Notes: a model not told the origin generated them from the letters alone. DNA of 64,000 bases from Viola odorata (GCA_963691705.1 OY829537.1:65944304-66008303); one strand, 5' to 3'; counted from the first letter of the stretch, positions 27,401 to 40,146 are shown. Numbers and translations: made by a program.

Positions 27401-30400
27401 AGAAATTGAATTGAAATAGAAAATAAAAGTGACATGCCATTGGGCATGGTCATGAAATAGAAATTGAATTTAAATAGAAAATAAAAGTGACATGTCGTTG
27501 GGTATGGTCTAGAAAATAAAAGTGACATGTCGTTGGGCATGGTCTTGAAATAGAAATTGAATTGAAATAGAAAATAAAAGTGACATGTCGTTGGGTATGG
27601 TCTAGAAATTGAAAGGGAAATGCCGTAGGCATGGTCTAGAAATTAAAGTGTGGCATGCCGGTGGGCATGGTCTAGAAATTGAAATGTGACATGCCGTTGG
27701 GCATGGTCTAGAATATAAAAGTGACATGCCATTGGGCATGGTCATGAAATAGAAATTGAAATTAAATAGAAAATAAAAGTGACATGTCGTTGGGTATGGT
27801 CTAGAAAATAAATGTGACATGCCGTTGGGCATGGTCTTGAAATAGAAATTGAATTGAAATAGAAAATAAAAGTGACATGCCGTTGGGCATGGTCTAGAAA
27901 TTGAAATATGACATGTCGTTGGGCATGGTCTAGAATATAAAAGTGGCATGCCGTTGGGCATGGTCTTGAAATAGAAATTGAATTGAAATATAAAATAAAA
28001 GTGACATGCCGTTGGGCATGGTCTTGAAATAGAAATTGAATTGAAATAGAAAATAAAAGTGACATGCCGGTGGGCATGGTCTAGAAATTGAAATATGACA
28101 TGCCGTTGGGCATGGTCTAGAATATAAAAGTGACATGCCGGTGGGCATGGTCTAGAAATAGAAATTGAATTGAAATATAAAATAAAAATGGCATGCCGTT
28201 GGGCATGGTCTTGAAATAGAAATTGAATTGAAATAGAAAATAAAAGTGACATGTCGTTGGGCATGGTCTAGAAAAGAAAAGTGACATGCCGTTGGGTATG
28301 GTCTTGAAATAGAAATTGAATTGAAATAGAAAATAAAAGTGACATGCCGTTGGGCATAGTCTAGAAAATAAAAGTGACATGCCGTTGGGTATGGTCTTGG
28401 AATAGAAATTGAATTGAAATAGAAAATAAAAGTGACATGCCGGTAGGCATGGTCTAGAAATTGAAATATGACATGCCGTTGGGCATGGTCTAGAATATAA
28501 AAGTGACATGCCGTTGGGCATGGTCTTGAAATAAAAATTGAATTGAAATAGAAAATAAAAGTGACATGCCGTTGGGCATGGTCTTGAAATAGAAATTGAA
28601 TTGAAATAGAAAATAAAAGTGACATGCCGGTGGCCATGGTCTAGAAATTGAAATATGACATGTCGTTGGGCATGGTCTAGAAAATAAAAGTGACATGCCG
28701 TTGGGAATGGTCTTGAAATAGAAATTGAATTGAAATAGAAAATAAAAGTGACATGCCGGTGGGCATGGTCTAGAAATTGAAATATGACATGTCGTTGGGC
28801 ATGGTCTAGAATATAAAAGTGGCATGCCGTTGGGCATGGTCTTGAAATAGAAATTGAATTGAAATAGAAAATAAAAGTGACATGCCGTTGGGCATGGTCT
28901 TGAAATAGAAATTGAATTGAAATAGAAAATAAAAGTGACATGCCGGTGGGCATGGTCTAGAAATTGAAATATGACATGCCGTTGGGCATGGTCTAGAATA
29001 TAAAAGTGACATGCCGGTGGGCATGGTCTAGAAATAGAAATTGAATTGAAATATAAAATAAAAATGGCATGCCGTTGGGCATGGTCTTGAAATAGAAATT
29101 GAATTGAAATAGAAAATAAAAGTGACATGTCGTTGGGCATGGTCTAGAAAAGAAAAGTGACATGCCGTTGGGTATGGTCTTGAAATAGAAATTGAATTGA
29201 AATAGAAAATAAAAGTGACATGCCGGTAGGCATGGTCTAGAAATTGAAATATGACATGCCGTTGGGCATGGTCTAGAATATAAAAGTGACATGCCGTTGG
29301 GCATAGTCTTGAAATAGAAATTGAATTGAAATAGAAAATAAAAGTGACATGCCGTTGGGCATAGTCTAGAAATAGAAATTGAATTGAAATAGAAAATAAA
29401 AGTGACATGCCGGTGGGCATGGTCTAAAATTTAAAAGTGACATGTCGTTGGGCATGGTCTTGAAATAGAAATTGAATTGAAATAGAAAATAAAAGTGACA
29501 TGCCGGTGGGCATGGTCTAGAAATTGAAATATGACATGTCGTTGGGCATGGTCTAGAATATAAAAGTGACATGCCGGTGGGCATGGTCTAGAAATAGAAA
29601 TTGAATTGAAATATAAAATAAAAGCGACATGTCGTTGGCCATGGTCTTGAAATAGAAATTGAATTGAAATAGAAAATAAAAGTGACATGTCGTTGGGCAT
29701 AGTCTAGAAAATAAAAGTGACAAGCCGTTGGGTATGGACTTGGAATAGAAATTGAATTGAAATAGAAAATAAAAGTGACATGCCGGTAGGCATGGTCTAT
29801 AAATTGAAATATGACATGCCGTTGGGCATGGTCTAGAATATAAAAGTGACATGCCGTTGGGCATGGTCTTGAAATAGAAATTGAATTGAAATAGAAAATA
29901 AAAGTGACATGCCGTTGGGCATGGTCTTGAAATAGAAATTGAATTGAAATAGAAAATAAAAGTGACATGCCGGTGGGCATGGTCTAGAAATTGAAATATG
30001 ACATGTCGTTGGGCATGGTCTAGAAAATAAAAGTGACATGCCGTTGGGAATGGTCTTGAAATAGAAATTGAATTGAAATAGAAAATAAAAGTGACATGTC
30101 GGTGGGCATGGTCTAGAAATTGAAATATGACATGTCGTTGGGCATGGTCTAGAATATAAAAGTAGCATGCCGTTGGGCATGGTCTTGAAATAGAAATTGA
30201 ATTGAAATAGAAAATAAAAGTGACATGCCGTTGGGTATGGTCTTGAAATAGAAATTGAATTGAAATAGAAAATAAAAGTGACATGCCGGTAGGCATGGTC
30301 TAGAAATTGAAATATGACATGCCGTTGGGCATGGTCTAGAATATAAAAGTGACATGCCGTTGGGCATGGTCTTGAAATAGAAATTGAATTGAAATAGAAA

Positions 30401-32589
30401 ATAAAAGTGACATGCCGTTGGGCATGGTCTTGAAATAGAAATTGAATTGAAATAGAAAATAAAAGTGACATGCCGGTGGGCATGGTCTAGAAATTGAAAT
30501 ATGGCATGTCGTTGGGCATGGTCTAGAATATAAAAGTGGCATGCCGTTGGGCATGGTCTTGAAATAGAAATTGAATTGAAATAGAAAATAAAAGTGACAT
30601 GCCGTTGGGCATGGTCTTGAAATAGAAATTGAATTGAAATAGAAAATAAAAGTGATATGTCGGTGGGCATGGTCTAGAAATTGAAATATGACATGCCGTT
30701 GGGCATGGTCTAGAATATAAAAGTGACATGCCGGTGGGCATGGTCTAGAAATAGAAATTGAATTGAAATATAAAATAAAAATGGCATGCCGTTGGGCATG
30801 GTCTTGAAACAGAAATTGAATTGAAATAGAAAATAAAAGTGACATGCGTTGGGCATGGTCTAGAAAAGAAAAGTGACATGCCGTTGGGTATGGTCTTGAA
30901 ATAGAAATTGAATTGAAATAGAAAATAAAAGTGACATGCCGGTAGGCATGGTCTAGAAATTGAAATATGACATGCCGTTGGGCATGGTCTAGAATATAAA
31001 AGTGACATGCCGTTGGGCATGGTCTTGAAATAGAAATTGAATTGGAATAGAAAATAAAAGTGACATGCCGTTGGGCATGGTCTTGAAATAGAAATTGAAT
31101 TGAAATAGAAAATAAAAGTGACATGCCGGTGGGCATGGTCTAGAAATTGAAATATGACATGTCGTTGGGCATGGTCTAGAATATAAAAGTGACATGTCGT
31201 TGGGCATGGTCTTGAAATAGAAATTGAATTGAAATAGAAAATAAAAGTGACATGCCTTTGGGCATGGTCTAGAAATCGAAATGTGATATGCCGGTGGGCA
31301 TGGTCTAGAAATTAAAAGGGACATGCCGCGGGCATGGTCTAGAAATTGAAATGTGACATGCCGTGGACATGGTCTAGAAATTAAAACGTGACATGCCGGT
31401 GGGCATGGTCTAGAAATCGAAATGTGACATGTCGTGGGCATGGTCTAGAAATTAAAATGTGACATGCCGGTGGGCATGGTCTAGAAATTGAAAGGGAAAT
31501 GCCATGGGCATGGTCTAGAAATTAAAGTGTGACATGCCGGTGGGCATGGTCTAGAAATTGAAATGTGACATGCCGTTGGGCATGGTCTAGAATATAAAAG
31601 TGACGTGCCGGTGGGCATGGTCTAGAAATAGAAATTGAATTGAAATAGAAAATAAAAGTGACATGCCATTGGGCATGGTCATGAAATAGAAATTGAATTT
31701 AAATAGAAAATAAAAGTGACATGTCGTTGGGTATGGTCTAGAAAATAAAAGTGACATGTCGTTGGGCATGGTCTTGAAATAGAAATTGAATTGAAATAGA
31801 AAATAAAAGTGACATGTCGTTGGGCATGGTCTAGAAATTGAAATATGACATGTCGTTGGGCATGGTCTAGAATATAAAAGTGGCATGCCGTTGGGCATGG
31901 TCTAGAAATTAAAAGGGACATGCCGCGGGCATGGTCTAGAAATTGAAATGTGACATGCCGTGGGCATGGTCTAGAAATTAAAACGTGACATGCCGGTGGG
32001 CATGGTCTAGAAATCAAAATGTGACATGTCGTTGGCGTGGTCTAGAAATTAAAATGTGACATGCCGGTGGGCATGGTCTAGAAATTGAAAGGGAAATGCC
32101 GTGGGCATGGTCTAGAAATTAAAGTGTGACATGCCGGTGGGCATGGTCTAGAAATTGAAATGTGACATGCCGTTGGGCATGGTCTAGAATATAAAAGTGA
32201 CATGCCATTGGGCATGGTCATGAAATTGAAATTGAAATTAAATAGAAAATAAAAGTGACATGTCGTTGGGTATGGTCTAGAAAATAAATGTGACATGCCG
32301 TTGGGCATGGTCTTGAAATAGAAATTGAATTGAAATAGAAAATAAAAGTGACATGCCGTTGGGCATGGTCTAGAAATTGAAATATGACATGTCGTTGGGC
32401 ATGGTCTAGAATATAAAAGTGGCATGCCGTTGGGCATGGTCTTGAAATAGAAATTGAATTGAAATAGAAAATAAAAGTGACATGCCGTTGGGCATGGTCT
32501 TGAAATAGAAATTGAATTGAAATAGAAAATAAAAGTGACATGCCGGTGGGCATGGTCTAGAAATTGAAATATGACATGCCGTTGGGCAT

Positions 32590-34310
32590 GGTCTAGAATA
32601 TAAAAGTGACATGCCGGTGGGCATGGTCTAGAAATAGAAATTGAATTGAAATATAAAATAAAAGTGACATGTCGTTGGCCATGGTCTTGAAATAGAAATT
32701 GAATTGAAATAGAAAATAAAAGTGACATGCCGTTGGGCATAGTCTAGAAAATAAAAGTGACATGCCGTTGGGTATGGTCTTGGAATAGAAATTGAATTGA
32801 AATAGAAAATAAAAGTGACATGCCGGTAGGCATGGTCTAGAAATTGAAATATGACATGCCGTTGGGTATGGTCTAGAATATAAAAGTGACATGCCGTTGG
32901 GCATGGTCTTGAAATAGAAATTGAATTGAAATAGAAAATAATAGTGACATGTCGTTGGGCATGGTCTTGAAATAGAAATTGAATTGAAATAGAAAATAAA
33001 AGTGACATGCCGGTGGCCATGGTCTAGAAATTGAAATATGACATGTCGTTGGGCATGGTCTAGAAAATAAAAGTGACATGCCGTTGGGAATGGTCTTGAA
33101 ATAGAAATTGAATTGAAATAGAAAATAAAAGTGACATGCCGGTGGGCATGGTCTAGAAATTGAAATATGACATGTCGTTGGGCATGGTCTAGAATATAAA
33201 AGTGGCATGCCGTTGGGCATGGTCTTGAAATAGAAATTGAATTGAAATAGAAAATAAAAGTGACATGCCGTTGGGCATGGTCTTGAAATAGAAATTGAAT
33301 TGAAATAGAAAATAAAAGTGACATGCCGGTGGGCATGGTCTAGAAATTGAAATATGACATGCCGTTGGGCATGGTCTAGAATATAAAAGTGACATGCCGG
33401 TGGGCATGGTCTAGAAATAGAAATTGAATTGAAATATAAAATAAAAATGGCATGCCGTTGGGCATGGTCTTGAAATAGAAATTGAATTGAAATAGAAAAT
33501 AAAAGTGACATGTCGTTGGGCATGGTCTAGAAAAGAAAAGTGACATGCCGTTGGGTATGGTCTTGAAATAGAAATTGAATTGAAATAGAAAATAAAAGTG
33601 ACATGCCGGTAGGCATGGTCTAGAAATTGAAATATGACATGCCGTTGGGCATGGTCTAGAATATAAAAGTGACATGCCGTTGGGCATGGTCTTGAAATAG
33701 AAATTGAATTGAAATAGAAAATAATAGTGACATGTCGTTGGGCATGGTCTTGAAATAGAAATTGAATTGAAATAGAAAATAAAAGTGACATGCCGGTGGC
33801 CATGGTCTAGAAATTGAAATATGACATGTCGTTGGGCATGGTCTAGAAAATAAAAGTGACATGCCGTTGGGAATGGTCTTGAAATAGAAATTGAATTGAA
33901 ATAGAAAATAAAAGTGACATGCCGGTGGGCATGGTCTAGAAATTGAAATATGACATGTCGTTGGGCATGGTCTAGAATATAAAAGTGGCATGCCGTTGGG
34001 CATGGTCTTGAAATAGAAATTGAATTGAAATAGAAAATAAAAGTGACATGCCGTTGGGCATGGTCTTGAAATAGAAATTGAATTGAAATAGAAAATAAAA
34101 GTGACATGCCGGTGGGCATGGTCTAGAAATTGAAATATGACATGCCGTTGGGCATGGTCTAGAATATAAAAGTGACATGCCGGTGGGCATGGTCTAGAAA
34201 TAGAAATTGAATTGAAATATAAAATAAAAATGGCATGCCGTTGGGCATGGTCTTGAAATAGAAATTGAATTGAAATAGAAAATAAAAGTGACATGTCGTT
34301 GGGCATGGTC
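32590..34310. repeat. Local tandem block, period 783 bp
   Basis: The segments 32593-33336 and 32873-33523 recur at 33376-34119 and 33656-34306 with almost no differences, a period of 783 bp. The rare AATAATAGTG spacer variant occurs once in each copy (32938 and 33721). This is the shortest of the clear higher-order periods. Confidence 0.75.
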
Positions 34311-37300
34311 TAGAAAAGAAAAGTGACATGCCGTTGGGTATGGTCTTGAAATAGAAATTGAATTGAAATAGAAAATAAAAGTGACATGCCGGTAGGCATG
34401 GTCTAGAAATTGAAATATGACATGCCGTTGGGCATGGTCTAGAATATAAAAGTGACATGCCGTTGGGCATGGTCTTGAAATAGAAATTGAATTGAAATAG
34501 AAAATAAAAGTGACATGCCGTTGGGCATAGTCTAGAAATAGAAATTGAATTGAAATAGAAAATAAAAGTGACATGCCGGTGGGCATGGTCTAGAAATTGA
34601 AATATGACATGTCGTTGGGCATGGTCTAGAATTTAAAAGTGGCATGTCGTTGTGCATGGTCTTGAAATAGAAATTGAATTGAAATAGAAAATAAAAGTGA
34701 CATGCCGGTGGGCATGGTCTAGAAATTGAAATATGACATGCCGTTGGGCATGGTCTAGAATATAAAAGTGACATGCCGGTGGGCATGGTCTAGAAATAGA
34801 AATTGAATTGAAATATAAAATAAAAGTGACATGTCGTTGGCCATGGTCTTGAAATAGAAATTGAATTGAAATAGAAAATAAAAGTGACATGCCGTTGGGC
34901 ATAGTCTAGAAAATAAAAGTGACAAGCCGTTGGGTATGGTCTTGGAATAGAAATTGAATTGAAATAGAAAATAAAAGTGACATGCCGGTAGGCATGGTCT
35001 ATAAATTGAAATATGACATGCCGTTGGGCATGGTCTAGAATATAAAAGTGACATGTCGTTGGGCATGGTCTTGAAATAGAAATTGAATTGAAATAGAAAA
35101 TAAAACTGACATGCCGTTGGGCATGGTCTTGAAATAGAAATTGAATTGAAATAGAAAATAAAAGTGACATGCCGGTGGGCATGGTCTAGAAATTGAAATA
35201 TGACATGTCGTTGGGCATGGTCTAGAAAATAAAAGTGACATGCCGTTGGGAATGGTCTTGAAATAGAAATTGAATTGAAATAGAAAATAAAAGTGACATG
35301 CCGGTGGGCATGGTCTAGAAATTGAAATATGACATGTCGTTGGGCATGGTCTAGAATATAAAAGTGGCATGCCGTTGGGCATGGTGTTGAAATAGAAATT
35401 GAATTGAAATAGAAAATAAAAGTGACATGCCGTTGGGTATGGTCTTGAAATAGAAATTGAATTGAAATAGAAAATAAAAGTGACATGCCGGTAGGCATGG
35501 TCTAGAAATTGAAATATGACATGCCGTTGGGCATGGTCTAGAATATAAAAGTGACATGCCGTTGGGCATGGTCTTGAAATAGAAATTGAATTGAAATAGA
35601 AAATAAAAGTGACATGCCGTTGGGCATGGTCTTGAAATAGAAATTGAATTGAAATAGAAAATAAAAGTGACATGCCGGTGGGCATGGTCTAGAAATTGAA
35701 ATATGACATGTCGTTGGGCATGGTCTAGAATATAAAAGTGGCATGCCGTTGGGCATGGTCTTGAAATAGAAATTGAATTGAAATAGAAAATAAAAGTGAC
35801 ATGCCGGTGGGCATGGTCTAGAAATTGAAATATGACATGTCGTTGGTCATGGTCTAGAATATAAAAGTGGCATGCCGTTGGGCATGGTCTTGAAATAGAA
35901 ATTGAATTGAAATAGAAAATAAAAGTGACATGCCGGTGGGCATGGTCTAGAAATTGAAATATGACATGTCGTTGGGCATGATCTAGAATATAAAAGTGGC
36001 ATGTCGTTGGGCATGGTCTTGAAATAGAAATTGAATTGAAATAGAAAATAAAAGTGACATGCCGTTGGGCATGGTCTTGAAATAGAAATTGAATTGAAAT
36101 TGAAAATAAAAGTGATATGTCGGTGGGCATGGTCTAGAAATTGAAATATGACATGCCGTTGGGCATGGTCTAGAATATAAAAGTGACATGCCGTTGGGCA
36201 TGGTCTTGAAATAGAAATTGAATTGAAATAGAAAATAAAAGTGACATGCCGTTGGGCATGGTCTTGAAATAGAAATTGAATTGAAATAGAAAATAAAAGT
36301 GACATGCCGGTGGGCATGGTCTAGAAATTGAAATATGACATGTCGTTGGGCATGGTCTAGAATATAAAAGTGGCATGCCGTTGGGCATGGTCTTGAAATA
36401 GAAATTGAATTGAAATAGAAAATAAAAGTGGCATGCCGGTGGGCATGGTCTAGAAATTGAAATATGACATGTCGTTGGGCATGGTCTAGAATATAAAAGT
36501 GGCATGCCGTTGGGCATGGTCTTGAAATAGAAATTGAATTGAAATAGAAAATAAAAGTGACATGCCGTTGGGTATGGTCTTGAAATAGAAATTGAATTGA
36601 AATAGAAAATAAAAGTGACATGCCGGTGGGCATGGTCTAGAAATTGAAATATGACATGTCGTTGGGCATGGTCTAGAATATAAAAGTGACATGTCGTTGG
36701 GCATGGTCTTGAAATAGAAATTGAATTGAAATAGAAAATAAAAGTGACATGCCTTTGGGCATGGTCTAGAAATCGAAATGTGATATGCCGGTGGGCATGG
36801 TCTAGAAATTAAAAGGGACATGCCGCGGGCATGGTCTAGAAATTGAAATGTGACATGCCGTGGGCATGGTCTAGAAATTAAAACGTGACATGCCGGTGGG
36901 CATGGTCTAGAAATCGAAATGTGACATGTCGTGGGCATGGTCTAGAAATTAAAATGTGACATGCCGGTGGGCATGGTCTAGAAATTGAAAGGGAAATGTC
37001 GTGGGCATGGTCTAGAAATTAAAGTGTGACATGCCGGTGGGCATGGTCTAGAAATTGAAATGTGACATGCCGTTGGGCATGGTCTAGAATATAAAAGTGA
37101 CATGCCTGTGGGCATGGTCTAGAAATAGAAATTGAATTGAAATAGAAAATAAAAGTGACATGCCATTGGGCATGGTCATGAAATAGAAATTGAATTTAAA
37201 TAGAAAATAAAAGTGACATGTCGTTGGGTATGGTCTAGAAAATAAAAGTGACATGCCGTTGGGCATGGTCTAGAAATTGAAATATGACATGTCGTTGGGC

Positions 37301-39139
37301 ATGGTCTAGAATATAAAAGTGGCATGCCGTTGGGCATGGTCTTGAAATAGAAATTGAATTGAAATAGAAAATAAAAGTGACATGCCGGTGGGCATGGTCT
37401 AGAAATTGAAATATGACATGCCGTTGGGCATGGTCTAGAATATAAAAGTGACATGCCGTTGGGCATGGTCTAGAAATAGAAATTGAATTGAAATATAAAA
37501 TAAAAGTGACTTGTCGTTGGCCATGGTCTTGAAATAGAAATTGAATTGAAATAGAAAATAAAAGTGACATGCCGTTGGGCATAGTCTAGAAAATAAAAGT
37601 GACATGCCGTTGGGTATGGTCTTGGAATAGAAATTGAATTGAAATAGAAAATAAAAGTGACATGCCGGTAGGCATGGTCTAGAAATTGAAATATGACATG
37701 CCGTTGGGCATGGTCTAGAATATAAAAGTGACATGCCGTTGGGCATGGTCTTGAAATAGAAAATAAAAGTGACATGCCGTTGGGCATGGTCTTGAAATTG
37801 AAATTGAATTGAAATAGAAAATAAAAGTGACATGCCGGTGGGCATGGTCTAGAAATTGAAATATGACATGTCGTTGGGCATGGTCTAGAAAATAAAAGTG
37901 ACATGCCGTTGGGAATGGTCTTGAAATAGAAATTGAATTGAAATAGAAAATAAAAGTGACATGCCGGTGGGCATGGTCTAGAAATTGAAATATGACATGT
38001 CGTTGGGCATGGTCTAGAATATAAAAGTGGCATGTCGTTGGGCATGGTCTTGAAATAGAAATTGAATTGAAATAGAAAATAAAAGTGACATGCCGTTGGG
38101 CATGGTCTTGAAATAGAAATTGAATTGAAATAGAAAATAAAAGTGACATGCCGGTGGGCATGGTCTAGAAATTGAAATATGACATGCCTTTGGGCATGGT
38201 CTAGAATATAAAAGTGACATGCCGGTGGGCATGGTCTAGAAATAGAAATTGAATTGAAATATAAAATAAAAATGACATGCCGTTGGGCATGGTCTTGAAA
38301 TAGAAATTGAATTGAAATAGAAAATAAAAGTGACATGCCGTTGGGCATGGTCTAGAAAATAAAAGTGACATGCCGTTGGGTATGGTCTTGAAATAGAAAT
38401 TGAATTGAAATAGAAAATAAAAGTGACATGCCGGTAGGCATGGTCTAGAAATTGAAATATGACATGCCGTTGGGCATGGTCTAGAATATAAAAGTGACAT
38501 GCCGTTGGGCATGGTCTTGAAATAGAAATTGAATTGAAATAGAAAATAAAAGTGACATGCCGTTGGGCATGGTCTTGAAGTAGAAATTGAATTGAAATAG
38601 AAAATAAAAGTGACATGCCAGTGGGCATGGTCTAGAAATTGAAATATGACATGTCGTTGGGCATGGTCTAGAATATAAAAGTGACATGTCGTTGGGCATG
38701 GCCTTGAAATAGAAATTGAATTGAAATAGAAAATAAAAGTGACATGCCTTTGGGTATGGTCTTGAAATAGAAATTGAATTGAAATAGAAAATAAAAGTGG
38801 CATGCCGGTGGGCATGGTCTAGAAATCGAAATGTGATATGCCGGTGGGCATGGTCTAGAAATTAAAAGGGACATGCCGCGGGCATGGTCTAGAAATTGAA
38901 ATGTGACATGCCGTGGGCATGGTCTAGAAATTAAAACGTGACATGCTGGTGGGAATGGTCTAGAAATCGAAATGTGACATGTCGTGGGCATGGTCTAGAA
39001 ATTAAAATGTGACATGCCGGTGGGCATGGTCTAGAAATTGAAAGGGAAATGCCGTGGGCATGGTCTAGAAATTAAAGTGTGACATACCGGTGGGCATGGT
39101 CTAGAAATTGAAATGTGACATGTCGTTGGGCATGGTCTA

Positions 39140-39462
39140 ACAGTTGTTGTGGAAATTTTTCTTGTTCCTTGTTGGTTGTCTGTGTAATGTGCAGATAACA
39201 AGGAAAGGAGGATGTCGGGGGTGAAAAGCCCTAGCCTTGGGGCAGAACGGGCTATTGCAAATGGGTCGTCAAGAGGAGGTACGCCTCGGCGATCCTGGAA
39301 ATATATGGTGCTGGAAGTGAAAAATTCTGGCCTTGTGAGGCCGGCCTTGATCAGGCGGCTCGCTAAGACGAGACACGCTCCAGCACTGTCGGGAGTGAAA
39401 ATCCTATCCTGGGGAAACCCAGAGAGGGCACGCCTCGACTCCCTGGGGTGTAAAGAAATATC
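39140..39462 (+). repeat. 3' untranslated repeats of the outer element, left piece
   Basis: The sequence right of the satellite junction holds three copies of a loose module of roughly 65-90 bp built on GTGAAAAnnCCTAnCCTTG and GATCAG. They start near 39221, 39317 and 39397, and a fourth is cut at 39462 by the inner insertion and resumes at 44055. The lead-in AATGTGCAGATAAC (39187-39200) matches TTTGTGCAGATAAA after the inner element's integrase stop. This piece therefore corresponds to the start of a 3' untranslated region just past pol. No coding capacity. Confidence 0.75.
39458..39462. other. Target-site duplication (ATATC), left copy
   Basis: ATATC precedes the TGATAAC start of the inner 5' LTR and is repeated at 44055-44059 right after the inner 3' LTR. 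A 5 bp duplication is the standard signature of gypsy integration and fixes both ends of the inner element. Confidence 0.92.
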
Positions 39463-39965
39463 TGATAACAATTAAGACAACCCTAACGACACTACTACAC
39501 TTGCGGCTCCTGCCAGGACGGATTCCTATAAGTCCCGTAGTATATCTTCATATCACCCAGGGATCAGCAAAGGATTCCTAGGATGGTCGACATCAGTGGA
39601 GGGGGGACTCACGCGTCTCTATACGCATGGCGCCATCCCATCCTAGGGAACCGCAAGGTTATCGCTCCCGGCAACCCTGTCAAATATCGCTCATGACGTC
39701 ACCCGCTGGCATCGCTCGTGACGTCATCACCAGACATCGCCTAGACTGTTATCGCCAGGTATCGCCATCGAGGCCTATAAATATCCCTACTTTTTCAAAC
39801 AGAAGGTAAGATCGAGATCACCCAGCAGATCCTCTTGTTACTTTGTACCCCCGAACTGACTTAGGCATCGGAGTGTCTACGCCGGAGCCCCCCCTCCGGC
39901 GCTTTGTAGGTACATCCGACGCCGATCGCCGCCGTTCCGATCAGACACGACCTCAAATCTTATCA
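39463..39965 (+). repeat. Inner element 5' LTR
   Basis: 503 bp, bounded by TG at the start and CA at the end. It is repeated at 43542-44054 with about 14 substitutions and one 10 bp insertion in the 3' copy. U3 carries two TGACGTCA palindromes (39694-39701 and 39719-39726) and a TATAAATA box (39776-39783), so transcription should start near 39810. The 3' half shares a GGCATCGGAGTGT-centred block with the LTR at 52356-52902, which marks the two families as related. Confidence 0.95.
39694..39783 (+). promoter_or_regulatory. Inner LTR U3 promoter: paired TGACGTCA sites and TATA box
   Basis: Two perfect TGACGTCA palindromes sit 25 bp apart, 50 bp or more upstream of TATAAATA at 39776-39783. TGACGTCA is the classical binding core of plant bZIP factors (family knowledge). 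Both sites are intact in the 3' LTR. Confidence 0.7.
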
Positions 39966-40146
39966 AATGGTGCTTTCATTGAGAGCTTTGATATATTAAG
40001 TGAGCGTCCTTAATAGCCAAGCTCCGTTTAGTCAGAAGATTGGAACGGTCATGACCATAGGATCGGAGCCGATCCGATCATCATCCTCTAATATCCCTTT
40101 CTCAATCCGCAGATAGTTATTCCCTTTTGCTACTGCTGATCTCTCT
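39966..40146 (+). other. Inner element leader with probable primer-binding region
   Basis: The bases after the LTR read ATGGTGCTTTCATTGAGAGC. This sits where a gypsy primer-binding site is expected, but I cannot name the tRNA from memory. The rest, up to the gag ATG at 40147, has no open frame of note. Confidence 0.55.

Larger units (their letters stand above)
1..39139. repeat. 39 kb hairpin-bearing minisatellite/satellite array
   Basis: The stretch is a head-to-tail array that already runs at base 1, so it continues off the left edge. Every unit has a core of the form GACATGCCGTTGGGCATGGT followed by CT and one of several spacers. Core plus AGAATATAAAAGT or AGAAAATAAAAGT gives about 35 bp. 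Core plus AGAAATTGAAATAT gives 36 bp. Core plus a long A/G/T-only spacer beginning TTGAAATAGAAATTGAATTG gives 58 bp. At these lengths 39 kb holds roughly 900 units. CATGCC and GGCATG are inverted repeats around a 2-4 base loop (GTTG, GGTG, ATTG, GGTA, TTTG, GTG). Plus-strand spacers are almost free of C. TCTAGA and TATAAAA recur throughout. The right end is sharp at 39139, where retroelement 3' sequence starts. I do not recognise the family. Confidence 0.97.

Noticed and set aside
1..39139. Dozens of long minus-strand open frames (up to 512 codons) encoding a repetitive Met-Pro and Phe/Ile/Ser-rich protein.
   Set aside because: They follow from the low-purine minus strand and unit lengths that are not multiples of three; several frames are open at once, and starts and stops track unit types rather than gene structure.
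1..39139. CRISPR-like array of repeats and spacers.
   Set aside because: The 'spacers' are themselves a few recurring types, the setting is a plant genome, and no cas genes are present.
1..39139. Centromeric satellite.
   Set aside because: Units are 35-58 bp, not nucleosome-sized, and nothing in the sequence alone ties it to a centromere; chromatin data would be needed.
1..39139. Recurrent TATAAAA in the spacers as real promoters.
   Set aside because: The motif is part of one A-rich spacer type and repeats hundreds of times without any other promoter feature.
39031..39475. Open frames on both strands across the satellite junction (about 146 and 87 codons).
   Set aside because: They cover untranslated repeat modules and carry no domain.
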